Source: DASQZT01 sp963728965
GTDB taxonomy: Bacteria; Acidobacteriota; Terriglobia; Bryobacterales; Bryobacteraceae
DNA length: 64,000 bases
Assembly (NCBI GenBank): GCA_963728965.1
Contig: CAVSMH010000001.1
Coordinates: forward strand, 496,001 to 560,000
Direction of reading: 5' to 3'
A program made the position numbers and the translations under genes. Below are positions 1 through 8,582 of this stretch, piece by piece. Each line of letters begins with the position of its first letter. Position 1 is the first letter of the stretch. The notes under the pieces are model-generated. The model did not search any database, was not told the DNA's origin, and saw nothing but the letters and a program-made list of their open reading frames with translations.

Positions 1-152
1 CGGGCGTAGCGGACCTTGTCCAGACGCAACGATGCCCGGCGGGTTCTCGCGATCCAACTAACATACTTGCTTTCAGTTATTTACACTGGAACCGGAGGGG
101 GACGGGGGTCGTGCTATAATGAAGATGTTCCCCCGCACGGATTGGAGTTCCA

Positions 153-299
153 ATGAACACCCGCAAGTTTTGGCTTCTGGACTATGACCCCGAAGGCGCA
201 GTCTATGAGAACTTGGCGTGGGACCTTCCGGGTCATCGGCTATCAGGACGTTCTACGCCGGCCCGTTGGCGCAAGCCGACGCCGCATCGGAGCCGGTAA
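153..299 (+). CDS. Possible 48-aa small ORF, unknown function
   Basis: An ATG at 153 follows a plausible ribosome binding site (TTGGAG, 5-nt spacing), and TATAAT lies at 115-120, but there is no good -35 hexamer at the right distance. The product would start MNTRKFWLLDYDPEG and end in an Arg/Pro-rich tail, which suggests either a tiny gene or the 5' end of a decayed one. I recognise no family. Apart from this, bases 1-516 hold no gene I can support. Confidence 0.2.
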   Translation: MNTRKFWLLDYDPEGAVYENLAWDLPGHRLSGRSTPARWRKPTPHRSR

Positions 300-516
300 A
301 ATCTCGACCTGCTTCTCTCGCTCTGCCCCCGGGTTGGAATCGCGGGTAGTTCCTGGTAGGAAACTCACGTTTGCGTAATCCTTACACACGCGTGTACTTG
401 TCCGCACTCTGCGAAGAGGCTCGAACCGGCTGGCTGTCGATGATTGTTCCTGAAAAGACATAAGTTATGGAGAACGGCGCCTGGATTGCTTAATCCAGCG
501 CGAGGTTTGAACCACT

Positions 517-1314
517 ATGAAAGCTTTCCTAGCGACCACATGCATCGTAGCTGGCACTTTGCTCGCAAGTGGATGCGCAAGCAAAAAGTACGTTCGCAAC
601 ACCACCGCTCCCATTCAAGCCAAGGTGGACCAGGTGGGTGAGCAGACTACCCAAAATGGGCAACAGATTCAGGACACGCGGAACCAGGTGAAGCAGGTCG
701 ATGAGAAGGCTCAGGCCGGCATCAGCGCCGCGCAGGAGCGTGCCTCGACAGCCGACCAGCACGCCCAGCAAGCCGACCAACATGCATCTGCCGCCATGGA
801 CAAAGCCAACCAGGCGGCGCAAGTCGGAGATCAGAATAGCCAGGCTCTGGCGAGTTTGAGGCAAGTCGTTTCCAACATCGATGATTACAAGCTTCAAACC
901 TCGGTCAGCGTCCCGTTCAAATTCGATAAATATGCTTTGACGACGGATGCCAAGCAGGACCTGGACAAGCTGGCTGGAGACGTGAAGAGTGACAAACGGT
1001 TCTTCATCGCCGTGGAGGGCTACACGGACAACACCGGATCGAAGAACTACAATAGCGTGCTCAGCCGCCACCGGGCGGATTCCGTGGTGGAGTACCTGGT
1101 CTCCAAGCACGACATTCCGATCTATCGCATCCATATGATCGGCCTTGGCGAAGATAAACCGGTAGACGAAGCCCGCAACCGGGCTGCTCGCGCCAAAAAC
1201 CGCCGAGTCGAAGTCAAAGTTTTCAGCGCCGATCAGGTAACCGCGTCCCTCGACAACACCAACAGTGGTGCCAGCCGGATGCAGCAAGAAACGCCCCGCC
1301 CGATCGAGCACTAG
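517..1314 (+). CDS. OmpA-family peptidoglycan-associated lipoprotein
   Basis: Encodes 265 aa. Residues 1-20 form a lipoprotein signal ending in a lipobox (LLASGC, Cys20), so the mature protein should be lipid-anchored, probably in the outer membrane. Residues about 35-110 are a Gln/Ala-rich, charged stretch likely to be coiled coil. Residues about 130-240 are an OmpA C-terminal domain with the expected order of motifs: a beta strand with FKFDKYAL, then GYTDNTGSKNYN, then LSRHRADSVVEYL, then the basic NRAARAKNRRVEV peptidoglycan-binding segment. The role is to tie the outer membrane to peptidoglycan. A Pal-like protein is possible, but there are no tol genes nearby. A terminator follows directly. 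Confidence 0.85.
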   Translation: MKAFLATTCIVAGTLLASGCASKKYVRNTTAPIQAKVDQVGEQTTQNGQQIQDTRNQVKQVDEKAQAGISAAQERASTADQHAQQADQHASAAMDKANQAAQVGDQNSQALASLRQVVSNIDDYKLQTSVSVPFKFDKYALTTDAKQDLDKLAGDVKSDKRFFIAVEGYTDNTGSKNYNSVLSRHRADSVVEYLVSKHDIPIYRIHMIGLGEDKPVDEARNRAARAKNRRVEVKVFSADQVTASLDNTNSGASRMQQETPRPIEH

Positions 1315-1342
1315 TTTCTTTCTTTTGGAATTTAAAAGTCAC

Positions 1343-2098
1343 TCAGTGAGCCGCCCGGCCGTGGGGCGGCTCGCTTATTTTTGGACTTGCCGGCGGCGGG
1401 AGGGAATGCCCGCCGCTGGATTTTTCCCGAAACGCCTGCCACCAGATGAACATCGCCGTCAGGTTGGCAACCAGGATCAGCAGGTTTCCCGGGAGCATCC
1501 ACGCGTGACTCTGTGAGCCTGTGGCCAGATTCCGCAAGGACCCGCCGATCGCCTCTCCAGTGAACTGAATTCCAAGGGCTCCGCTAACCATGAGCAATCG
1601 ATAATCCTTCTTCTTCGCGGCAATCAGAATAGCCCAGAGCGCGAGATCGAGGACTGTGGAGCACACGTACAGGTCTCGTGTCCAGGGCGTCATCCACACG
1701 CCGATTAGAGCGTGGGGCTGGTGGTGAATGAGGAAACTGACACCCGCGAACAAAACAGCGGCGGGCGCCAAGCCGAGGAGGACCACTCTGCGGGCGCGGG
1801 ATTGCGCTGTAGCGCGGTAAATCAGGCTGATGACAACCGCGAAGAGGAGTAGCTGGAGAACTCCCTCATCGCGCCAATAATACCAGGGATACCAATAGCC
1901 GGATCTTGGCTCGTGGAGACGAAGCCCCACATAGAGCCGCAGTTCGATAATGGTCGTGAAAAAATTCGTAATCGTATAGGCGAAGACAAACGGATATCGC
2001 TTATACGGGCCTCGCACGAGTGCTGAGACGATTAACAATTCGAGTGCGAGCCCAACGACGAATCCAAGAACTTGGATCGCGAATTCCATCCTGTTCAA
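1343..2098 (-). CDS. Multispanning membrane protein, unknown function
   Basis: Encodes 251 aa with about seven hydrophobic helices, starting at residues 6-27 and ending near 205-225. A Pro-rich, basic cytoplasmic tail follows (SLPPPASPKISEPPHGR). There is no catalytic motif or transporter signature I can name. It converges on the OmpA-type lipoprotein gene and stands apart from other minus-strand genes. Proteins of this topology are frequent hypotheticals in Acidobacteriota, but that is recollection, not something shown here. Confidence 0.6.
   Translation of the reverse strand: MNRMEFAIQVLGFVVGLALELLIVSALVRGPYKRYPFVFAYTITNFFTTIIELRLYVGLRLHEPRSGYWYPWYYWRDEGVLQLLLFAVVISLIYRATAQSRARRVVLLGLAPAAVLFAGVSFLIHHQPHALIGVWMTPWTRDLYVCSTVLDLALWAILIAAKKKDYRLLMVSGALGIQFTGEAIGGSLRNLATGSQSHAWMLPGNLLILVANLTAMFIWWQAFREKSSGGHSLPPPASPKISEPPHGRAAH
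1348..1378 (+). terminator. Rho-independent terminator after the OmpA-type gene
   Basis: A 9-bp GC stem (GAGCCGCCC at 1348-1356 pairs with GGGCGGCTC at 1364-1372) is followed by a T-rich tract. It overlaps the last codons of the convergent membrane-protein gene, so it may serve both directions. Confidence 0.7.
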
Positions 2099-2214
2099 TT
2101 CTAGGCCCGAACGTCGAAAGTGCGCCGAAAAGTTGAAAATCGGGATTCAGCTCGATCAAGCAGACGTGCCGGCCACGACTTACGATGGGGAGGCCGGGGT
2201 TCCGGCCGGTGAGT

Positions 2215-3207
2215 TCAGGCGACCGTGGCGTAACTGCCGCCACCGGCCCAGGGATCGGGGGGCATGGCGGGGCCGTGATTGACGGCGAGGGAACTGCCGC
2301 CGCCGGCCCAGGGATCAGGCGGCATGGCGGGACCGTGATTGACGGCGAGGGAACTGCCGCCGCCGGCCCAGGGATCAGGCGGCATGGCGGGACCGTGATT
2401 GACGGCGAGGGAACTGCCGCCGCCGGCCCAGGGATCGGGCGGCATGGCGGGACCGTGATTGACGGCGAGGGAACTGCCACCGCCGGCCCAGGGATCGGGC
2501 GGCATGGCGGGACCGTGATTGACGGCGAGGGAACTGCCACCGCCGGCCCAGGGATCGGGCGGCATGGCGGGACCGTGATTGACGGCGAGGGAACTGCCGC
2601 CGCCGGCCCAGGGATCAGGGGGCATGGCGGGGCCATGATTGACGGCGAGGGAACTGCCGCCGCCGGCCCAGGGATCGGGCGGCATGGCGGGACCGTGATT
2701 GACGGCGAGGGAACTGCCGCCGCCGGCCCAGGGATCGGGCGGCATGGCGGGACCGTGATTGACGGCGAGGGAACTGCCGCCGCCGGCCCAGGGATCGGGC
2801 GGCATGGCGGGACCGTGATTGACGGCGAGGGAACTGCCGCCGCCGGCCCAGGGATCGGGCGGCATGGCGGGACCGTGATTGACGGCGAGGGAACTGCTGC
2901 CGCCGGCCCAGGGATCGGGCGGCATGGCGGGACCATGATTGACGGCGAGGGAACTGCCGCCGCCGGCCCAGGGATCGGGCGGCATGGCGGGACCGTGATT
3001 GACGGCGAGGGAACTGCCGCCGCCGGCCCAGGGATCGGGCGGCATGGCGGGACCGTGAGCCTGCAAAGCCGGTTGTGGCATCAGTACGGCATGGCCGAAC
3101 GGTGGCACGCCCGCACCCAGAAGAGCGCTGCAACCCAGAGCTAAAGCGAACGCCAATGCGACCGCAGCAAAAACGAACTTGTTGTCCAACAATCTTCGCA
3201 TGATCAT
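2215..3207 (-). CDS. Secreted protein of fourteen 20-aa MPPDPW repeats
   Basis: Encodes 330 aa. The start at 3207 was chosen because AGGAG lies about 9 nt upstream; a longer in-frame start at 3252 lacks one. Residues 1-30 are a basic, hydrophobic signal or anchor segment (FVFAAVALAFALALGCSALL, which could also be a lipobox ending at Cys). The rest is 14 near-identical copies of GPAMPPDPWAGGGSSLAVNH, ending in GGGSYATVA. The repeats are Pro/Gly/Trp rich and should be flexible, not folded. Short secreted acidobacterial proteins with similar PPDPW motifs exist as I recall, without assigned function. A structural or adhesive surface role, or a multi-core peptide precursor, are both only guesses. 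No modifying enzyme is adjacent. Confidence 0.7.
   Translation of the reverse strand: MIMRRLLDNKFVFAAVALAFALALGCSALLGAGVPPFGHAVLMPQPALQAHGPAMPPDPWAGGGSSLAVNHGPAMPPDPWAGGGSSLAVNHGPAMPPDPWAGGSSSLAVNHGPAMPPDPWAGGGSSLAVNHGPAMPPDPWAGGGSSLAVNHGPAMPPDPWAGGGSSLAVNHGPAMPPDPWAGGGSSLAVNHGPAMPPDPWAGGGSSLAVNHGPAMPPDPWAGGGSSLAVNHGPAMPPDPWAGGGSSLAVNHGPAMPPDPWAGGGSSLAVNHGPAMPPDPWAGGGSSLAVNHGPAMPPDPWAGGGSSLAVNHGPAMPPDPWAGGGSYATVA
2221..3060. repeat. 60-bp minisatellite, 14 tandem copies
   Basis: Fourteen head-to-tail 60-bp units fill the whole repeat region of the secreted protein. Units differ by only one to a few bases (for example ATCGGGCGGC versus ATCAGGCGGC), even at third codon positions, which points to recent expansion or gene conversion. 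The unit at 2221-2280 is the most diverged. The unit length is a multiple of three, so copy-number changes keep the frame. Confidence 0.97.
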
Positions 3208-3460
3208 CTTAAGAGATCTCCTGGCATCAAACACGGTTGGTTTGAGCTCCATTTTTCAGGCAATTAGAAGACTAGCGCAGGCTCCGCTCATCGGATTCTG
3301 CTTCCAAAATACAGACGACTCTGGCTATCTCATCCGAGAGTGTACCTTAATAAGGGAGAAAATGCTTAGTTCGGTAAGGTGGAATCCAGTACTGACAGGC
3401 CACAAGTTATAGTTCGTCAGTCGAGCGAATACCCTATGGCAATTGCAGGTGGGTTTGGGC

Positions 3461-4360
3461 CTATTGTTCGGTGGCGTGCAACCGGATGGGCGAGTGACGC
3501 TTGGGGTGCTCCGGATACTCCGGCGCAGTTCGGAACTGCCGGTCTCCGGCATGCTCGAGACGCATATCCGCGACGACTTCATCGAGCATTTCCCGCGTGG
3601 CGATCTTGGTCTCCATCGCGAAAGACGTCAGCAAAAGATTGTCGCACAGAGCATTGATCAGGCGAGGGATCCCCTGGGCGCGATAGTGCACTTCTTCCAG
3701 GATGTCGGCGGGTATGTAGGTCTGGTCTTTAACTCCGCAGCGGCCCATGCGCGAGTTGACGTAGGCAATCGTCTCCGGAAGCGAGAATCCGCGTAACGTG
3801 CACCGCAGCGCGACCCGCTGCTTCAACTGCCGGAACTCGGGAGCTTCCAGCTTGCGGTCCAGTTCCTGCTGGCCGGCCAGAATAATCTGAAGCAATTTGC
3901 CGCGGCGGTTCTCCAGGTTGCCGAGGAGGCGGATTTCTTCGAGCACATCCCATTCCAGATTGTGCGCCTCATCGACGATCAGGACCGTGGTGCGGCCCGC
4001 GCCTGCCCGCTCCAGCAGGATATGGTTCAGTGAAAGCAGGACCTCGGTTTTGGATCGGGGATTGCACCGCAGATCAAGGTCGTAGGCGAGGAGTTCGAAA
4101 AACTGCTCCACCGTCAGCCGGGAATTGAAGAGCGAGGCAAAGGCCACCTGCTGCGCATTCAGGAAATCGCGCAGGCACTCCAGCATCGTGGTCTTGCCCG
4201 TGCCGACTTCCCCGGTCAGCACGATGAACCCCTTTCGGCTCTGCACCCCGTAGATGAGGTTGGCCAAGGCCTCCTCGTGCTGGGGACTACGAAACAAAAG
4301 GGCCGGGTCCGGGCTCATGTTGAACGGGTTCTGGTTGAAACCGAAGAAGGCGTTGTACAT
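3461..4360 (-). CDS. ExeA/GspA-like AAA ATPase (secretion or exosortase-locus type)
   Basis: Encodes 299 aa. It opens with the family signature MYNAFFGFNQNPFNMSPDP. There is a Walker A motif at about residues 50-58 (GEVGTGKTT) and a Walker B at about 125-132 (VLIVDEAHNL). ATPases of this family work in type II secretion (ExeA) and in exopolysaccharide/exosortase (PEP-CTERM) loci, where they are thought to act on cell-wall or polymer assembly at the inner membrane. A PEP-CTERM protein is encoded at 22004-22723, which fits the second context, but no exosortase is in the window. The gene lies downstream of infC on the same strand with a ~90-nt gap. Confidence 0.75.
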   Translation of the reverse strand: MYNAFFGFNQNPFNMSPDPALLFRSPQHEEALANLIYGVQSRKGFIVLTGEVGTGKTTMLECLRDFLNAQQVAFASLFNSRLTVEQFFELLAYDLDLRCNPRSKTEVLLSLNHILLERAGAGRTTVLIVDEAHNLEWDVLEEIRLLGNLENRRGKLLQIILAGQQELDRKLEAPEFRQLKQRVALRCTLRGFSLPETIAYVNSRMGRCGVKDQTYIPADILEEVHYRAQGIPRLINALCDNLLLTSFAMETKIATREMLDEVVADMRLEHAGDRQFRTAPEYPEHPKRHSPIRLHATEQ

Positions 4361-4453
4361 GGATCACGTGGCCCGGCAACTATTCAGGCATCTTAGCATG
4401 TGCCGTCTGCCGGGGCCACCGGCGAGGCGGGCGGTGGTGTCGGAGCGTGCAAT

Positions 4454-5050
4454 TCAGGAAACAGCGGCCGGCGGCTGCGGCGGTTTTTCGCCGGACGCGC
4501 TCTTGACCGCCGATTTCACCGGGCTGATCAGAATATGGGCGTTGCGCCCTTCGAGGCGCGGCTGCGCTTCCACACTCCCGAAGGTGGCCAGATCGGCCGC
4601 GAACCGCATGAGCAGCTTCTTGCCCAGATCGGCATGGGCGATTTCCCGCCCCCGGAACTGAACCACCGCCTTGACCCGGTTGCCTTCCTGAAGGAATCGG
4701 ATGGCATGGTTCTTTTTGAAATCGTAATCGTGGTCGTCGGTATTGGGGCGGAATTTCAATTCCTTAACTTGCACGACATGCTGTTTTTTCTTAGCGTCGT
4801 GCTGCTTCTTTTTCTGTTCGTACTGATAGTGGCCGAAATCCACGGCCTTGGCGACCGGAGGCACCGCGGTCGGAGCCACCAGCACGAGATCGAGCCCCAG
4901 TTCCTGCGCCTTTCGCAAGGCGGCGGAAGTGGGCATCACCTCGGTGGTGCCGTCCGGGAACACCGCGCGGACTTCGCGCGCGCGGATCGACTCGTTTACG
5001 TTCTCTCTGCGGTTCTGCCTGCGAGGAGGAAAGTTTCTGCCTGGATACAT
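4454..5050 (-). CDS. infC: Translation initiation factor IF-3
   Basis: Encodes 198 aa. IF3-N begins at VNESIRAREVRAVFPDG and IF3-C carries the typical VKELKFRPNTDDHDYDFKK segment and the FRGREIAHADLG motif. It binds the 30S subunit and proofreads initiator tRNA and start codons. The ATG start (MYPGRNFPPRR) gives a basic N-terminal extension; infC starts are often unusual (AUU), so the true start could lie slightly inside. The C-terminal tail after residue ~180 is Ala/Pro rich. The usual partners rpmI and rplT do not follow; the next gene is the ExeA-like ATPase. Confidence 0.93.
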   Translation of the reverse strand: MYPGRNFPPRRQNRRENVNESIRAREVRAVFPDGTTEVMPTSAALRKAQELGLDLVLVAPTAVPPVAKAVDFGHYQYEQKKKQHDAKKKQHVVQVKELKFRPNTDDHDYDFKKNHAIRFLQEGNRVKAVVQFRGREIAHADLGKKLLMRFAADLATFGSVEAQPRLEGRNAHILISPVKSAVKSASGEKPPQPPAAVS

Positions 5051-5303
5051 TTGTGCTTATACGTCGGATTCAGGGTTGTGCCGATAGGCGAAGGTGAGCG
5101 GAACGCCCGTGGAAATGCTTTGGCCGATAGTCGAATTGATGCGAATGAAAGACAAACCCAATTTCGTCAGTCTCAGTGTACACCAAAATCCACCCTGGAA
5201 GTCAAAAGCCCGGCGGCATTATTTGCCGTGCTGGTATGGAATTTACAGGGGGATGGCGCCCGCCTGGAACTCCGCTAGTCCTGCGCCTCGGCTGGAACGG
5301 AGG

Positions 5304-6674
5304 CTAGGCAAATTTCCAGCCCTTCCGGAATTTGGGTTTCAGGTACGCGTTCGCGTCGGCATTATTGGTGAATTGCATCTTCTGGGCGTCCCACAGAAGC
5401 TTGCCCTCCACGCGCATGGCGATCACGCCCAGCAACATCCACTGCACGAAGGGTCCCGAGATGCTGAAATTCGAGCAGGCCGGATCTCCGCCTTTGGCCG
5501 CCCGGAACCAGTCCCGATAGTGGCTGCGCACCCATTCCGTTTCCGGTCCGGGACAACGCGTCAGCACCTGGGGCGGCATCTTGTAGTCTTTCATCCTCTC
5601 CGCCGGAACCAATCGCGTCCGCTCGCCGTAGCAGCCCGTGGTCACCATTCCCTTGTCGCCGATAAAAAGGCTGCCATTGATGTCCTTGTCGCCCAGCAAT
5701 TCTCCCTCGGGGACGCCAGGCAGCTTGGGCTGGGCGGTCATCCGGTCATACCAGAACAGCTTGAGCGGCGGCATCGCTCCGCGCGCCGGGAAATCGTAGC
5801 GCAGGGCCACGCGGTACGGGAACGTATACTCGGCCTTGCCTTCGATCCTGGTGCACTCCACGCTGATCGGCGCGCCCAGCCGCATGGCCATATTGGCCGT
5901 GCCCAGAATGTGGCACGCCATGTCGCCGATGGCGCCGCTGCCGAAATCCGGAAAGGCCCGCCAGTTGTGCGGCACGTACGCCGGGCTGTAAGGCCGCATC
6001 TCCGAGCCCCCCAGCCACGCGTCCCAATCGAGACTCGCCGGCACGCTTTTCTCGGCGGGTACCACGTCGGGCCCTTGCGGCCAGTAAGGATCGGGCCGGT
6101 TGGTCCACGCGTGCACTTCAGTGACGTTGCCGATATCGCCGCTCCAGATGATTTCGCAGCACTCGCGCGCGCCCGGTTGCGAATAGCCCTGGTTGCCCAT
6201 CTGGCTGGCGACGCCGTAGGTGGCCGCGGCCGCCGTCAACTGCTGCGCCTCCCATACCGTGCGGGTCAGCGGCTTCTGGCAATAGACATGTTTGCCGCGG
6301 ACCATGGCCCACATGGCCGCGGTGCCGTGCATGTGATCCGGGCAAGACACCAGGACCGCGTCGATGTTCTTCTCTTCCTTGTCGAACATCCGGCGAAAGT
6401 CCTTGTACTTAGGCACGTTGGGGTAGGCCGCGAAGATCTTGGCGGCGCGCTGGTCGTCCGGATCCGCCATGGCCACGATGTTCTCGCTGGAACAGCCCGC
6501 GATGTCGCTGGCGCCTTTCCCTCCCGCACCGATCGCAGCGATATTCAGTTTCTCGTTGGGCGATTTGAACCCCGCGCGCTTGAGGGACGGAGTACTGCCG
6601 AACCCGCCGGCGGGAATGCTCCCCGCCAGCAGGGTGCCGAAGAAAAAATGCCGCCTGGAAACGCCTTCCGCCAT
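5304..6674 (-). CDS. Tat-exported Gfo/Idh/MocA-family oxidoreductase
   Basis: Encodes 456 aa. The N-terminus has a twin-arginine signal (SRRHFFFGTLLAG), so the protein is predicted to be exported folded. A Rossmann nucleotide-binding segment follows (IAAIGAGGKGASDI, about 45-58), with the family EKP-like motif as CQKPLTRTV and the catalytic region DMACHILG. Relatives oxidise or reduce sugars, cyclitols or glycosides using NAD(P). A GGGAGG ribosome binding site lies about 11 nt before the ATG. It is divergent from the iol operon with ~135 nt between starts, so it may share its control region and act on a related polyol or glycoside, which is inference from position only. Confidence 0.85.
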   Translation of the reverse strand: MAEGVSRRHFFFGTLLAGSIPAGGFGSTPSLKRAGFKSPNEKLNIAAIGAGGKGASDIAGCSSENIVAMADPDDQRAAKIFAAYPNVPKYKDFRRMFDKEEKNIDAVLVSCPDHMHGTAAMWAMVRGKHVYCQKPLTRTVWEAQQLTAAAATYGVASQMGNQGYSQPGARECCEIIWSGDIGNVTEVHAWTNRPDPYWPQGPDVVPAEKSVPASLDWDAWLGGSEMRPYSPAYVPHNWRAFPDFGSGAIGDMACHILGTANMAMRLGAPISVECTRIEGKAEYTFPYRVALRYDFPARGAMPPLKLFWYDRMTAQPKLPGVPEGELLGDKDINGSLFIGDKGMVTTGCYGERTRLVPAERMKDYKMPPQVLTRCPGPETEWVRSHYRDWFRAAKGGDPACSNFSISGPFVQWMLLGVIAMRVEGKLLWDAQKMQFTNNADANAYLKPKFRKGWKFA

Positions 6675-6809
6675 CTGAGGTATCCTCCCGGAGTGTCTAT
6701 GCTATCAGAGGACCTGAGCGACAGGCATCGGGCTACCGGGCGGGGTGCGAAGCCGAACGCTCCACGGCTTGCTTTCCGACAGGCAAAATCGATAGGATGC
6801 AAATCGCCG

Positions 6810-7622
6810 ATGCAACTACTTTTTCAACCACCGACCGATAACGGCCGCATCGACTCGTACGGCTTCGAGTTTCTCTCCCTCAACGTCCGGCGTCTGGCCC
6901 CGGGCAGCTCGATGGAAGCCGACACCGCCGATCGCGAACTGGGAATCGTGATTCTGGGCGGCCAATGTGCGGTCCACTCCTCCGCCGGCGACTGGAACCC
7001 TGTCGGGGAACGTCCGAACGTCTTCCGCGGGCTGCCGCACGCAGTTTATCTTCCGCTCGCCACCCGCTTCCGCGTAACCGCGCTCACCGATTGCGATCTC
7101 GCCTTCTGTTACGCGCGCGCCACCCGGTCCTTTCCGGCGCGCCTCATTTCTCCCGGCGATATCGAAGTCGAAATCCGCGGCGGCGGCAACGCCACCCGCC
7201 AGATCAACCACATCCTCACGCCCGCGTTCCCGGCCGATCGCCTGCTGCTGGTGGAGGTCTACACGCCCAGCGGCAACTGGTCCAGCTACCCGCCGCATAA
7301 GCACGACGTGCACAACCCGCCCACCGAGGTCGATCTCGAAGAATACTACTACTACCGGGTGGACCACCCCGATGGTTACGCGATCCAGAAGGTCTATACC
7401 CGGGACCGCCGCATCGACCAGACGCTCACTGTTCGTGATGGCGACCTGGTGCTGGTCCCCGAAGGCTACCATCCGGTGGTGGCGGCTCACGGTTACAACG
7501 TCTACTACCTGAACGCGCTGGCGGGCTCCGCGCGATCGATGGCTGCGTCGGACGATCCGGCCTACGCGTGGGTCCGCGAGACCTGGCGCGATCGGGATCC
7601 GAGGCTGCCGCTGGTTGGCTGA
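6810..7622 (+). CDS. iolB: 5-deoxy-glucuronate isomerase
   Basis: Encodes 270 aa, the usual IolB length. The bicupin shows metal-ligand motifs in the second half (YPPHKHDVHNPPTEVDLEE, then EGYHPVVAAHGYNVYYLN), typical of IolB. It converts 5-deoxy-D-glucuronate to 2-deoxy-5-keto-D-gluconate in the myo-inositol pathway. The ATG at 6810 was chosen because IolB homology begins there; open reading frame continues far upstream but is shadow of the divergent oxidoreductase. Only a weak AGGA precedes it. It is the first gene of the iol operon, 9 nt ahead of iolC. Confidence 0.93.
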   Translation: MQLLFQPPTDNGRIDSYGFEFLSLNVRRLAPGSSMEADTADRELGIVILGGQCAVHSSAGDWNPVGERPNVFRGLPHAVYLPLATRFRVTALTDCDLAFCYARATRSFPARLISPGDIEVEIRGGGNATRQINHILTPAFPADRLLLVEVYTPSGNWSSYPPHKHDVHNPPTEVDLEEYYYYRVDHPDGYAIQKVYTRDRRIDQTLTVRDGDLVLVPEGYHPVVAAHGYNVYYLNALAGSARSMAASDDPAYAWVRETWRDRDPRLPLVG

Positions 7623-7631
7623 GAAACGCTC

Positions 7632-8582
7632 ATGGATATCGCCATTCTGGGCCGCATCGGCTACGACCTTTACTCCGAAGAGCCCCACGTGCCGCTTGCC
7701 CAGGTGCGCCGCTTCTCGCGCTACCTGGGAGGGTCGAGCGCCAACATGGCCGTGGGACTCGCGCGGCTGGGCGCAAGCGTGGGCATCGTCGGCTGTCTCG
7801 GCACCGACAGCCTGAGCCAGTTCCTGATCGAGTTCCTGAAGACGGAAAAGGTGGACGCCAGCCACATCACCACCGAGTCTGGCTACCTGCCTTCGCTGGC
7901 CATCACCGAAGTCTCGCCGCCCGACCGCTTCCCCCAGGTGTTTTACCGCCGCGATCCGGCCGACACCCTGTTGCGTGTCTCCGAATCCGATCTCGCCTAC
8001 GTGGCGGCGAGCCGCATGTTCGTCACCAACGGAACGTCCTTATGCGCGTCGCCCTCGCGCGAATCCACGTACCGCGCCCTCGAACGCGCCCGGGAGGCCG
8101 GTTGCCGCGTCGTCTTCGACGTCGATTACCGGGCCATGTCCTGGAACGGCCCGGAAGAGGCCGGCCTGGCGGTGCGCCTGGCGCTGCCGTTTGTGGATGT
8201 GCTGATCGGCAACCCGCCGGAGTTGATGCTTGTCGCCGGAGCCGCCGATCTCGATCGCGCTACCGCCTGTCTGCGCTCCCGCGTGCCGATGGTCATATCG
8301 AAGCTGGGAGAAATGGGCACCCGCGTCTGGACCGGCGGCGAATCGGTCTTCCGGCCGCCGTATTCCGTGGAAGTGGTGTCCACGATCGGTGCCGGCGACG
8401 GTTTCGCGTCCGGCTTCCTCTATGCTCTCCTCCAGGGGCTGACCGTGCCCGAGTGCCTCCACTATGGCAATGCCGCGGCGGCCATCGTCGTCAGCCGTCT
8501 GAGCTGTTCGGAAGCTATGCCCACTCTCGCCGAAGTCCGCGAGCTCATGGCGCGCCAGCAATCCGCCGCCACCCCGACATGA
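7632..8582 (+). CDS. iolC: 5-dehydro-2-deoxygluconokinase (PfkB family)
   Basis: Encodes 316 aa. PfkB carbohydrate kinase signatures are present: GGSSANMAVGLARLG near residue 35 and the catalytic GAGDGFASGFLYALLQG near residue 255, with the active-site Asp in GAGD. It phosphorylates 2-deoxy-5-keto-gluconate (DKG) to DKG-6-phosphate. It is coupled by an ATGA overlap (8579-8582) to the aldolase gene behind it. A generic ribokinase-type sugar kinase is the alternative, but the operon makes IolC by far the most likely. Confidence 0.92.
   Translation: MDIAILGRIGYDLYSEEPHVPLAQVRRFSRYLGGSSANMAVGLARLGASVGIVGCLGTDSLSQFLIEFLKTEKVDASHITTESGYLPSLAITEVSPPDRFPQVFYRRDPADTLLRVSESDLAYVAASRMFVTNGTSLCASPSRESTYRALERAREAGCRVVFDVDYRAMSWNGPEEAGLAVRLALPFVDVLIGNPPELMLVAGAADLDRATACLRSRVPMVISKLGEMGTRVWTGGESVFRPPYSVEVVSTIGAGDGFASGFLYALLQGLTVPECLHYGNAAAAIVVSRLSCSEAMPTLAEVRELMARQQSAATPT

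Noticed and set aside
2221..3060. 60-bp repeats as a CRISPR array
   Set aside because: There are no unique spacers; the whole 60-bp unit repeats and codes for protein.
2185..3144. Open frames on the plus strand and in other minus frames through the 60-bp repeats
   Set aside because: A tandem repeat of a multiple of three keeps several frames open by default. Only the minus frame from 3207 has a ribosome binding site and a signal peptide.
5094..6809. Very long open frame running from 5094 into iolB on the plus strand
   Set aside because: The part before 6810 is antisense to the Gfo/Idh/MocA oxidoreductase and has no family features; iolB homology starts at 6810.
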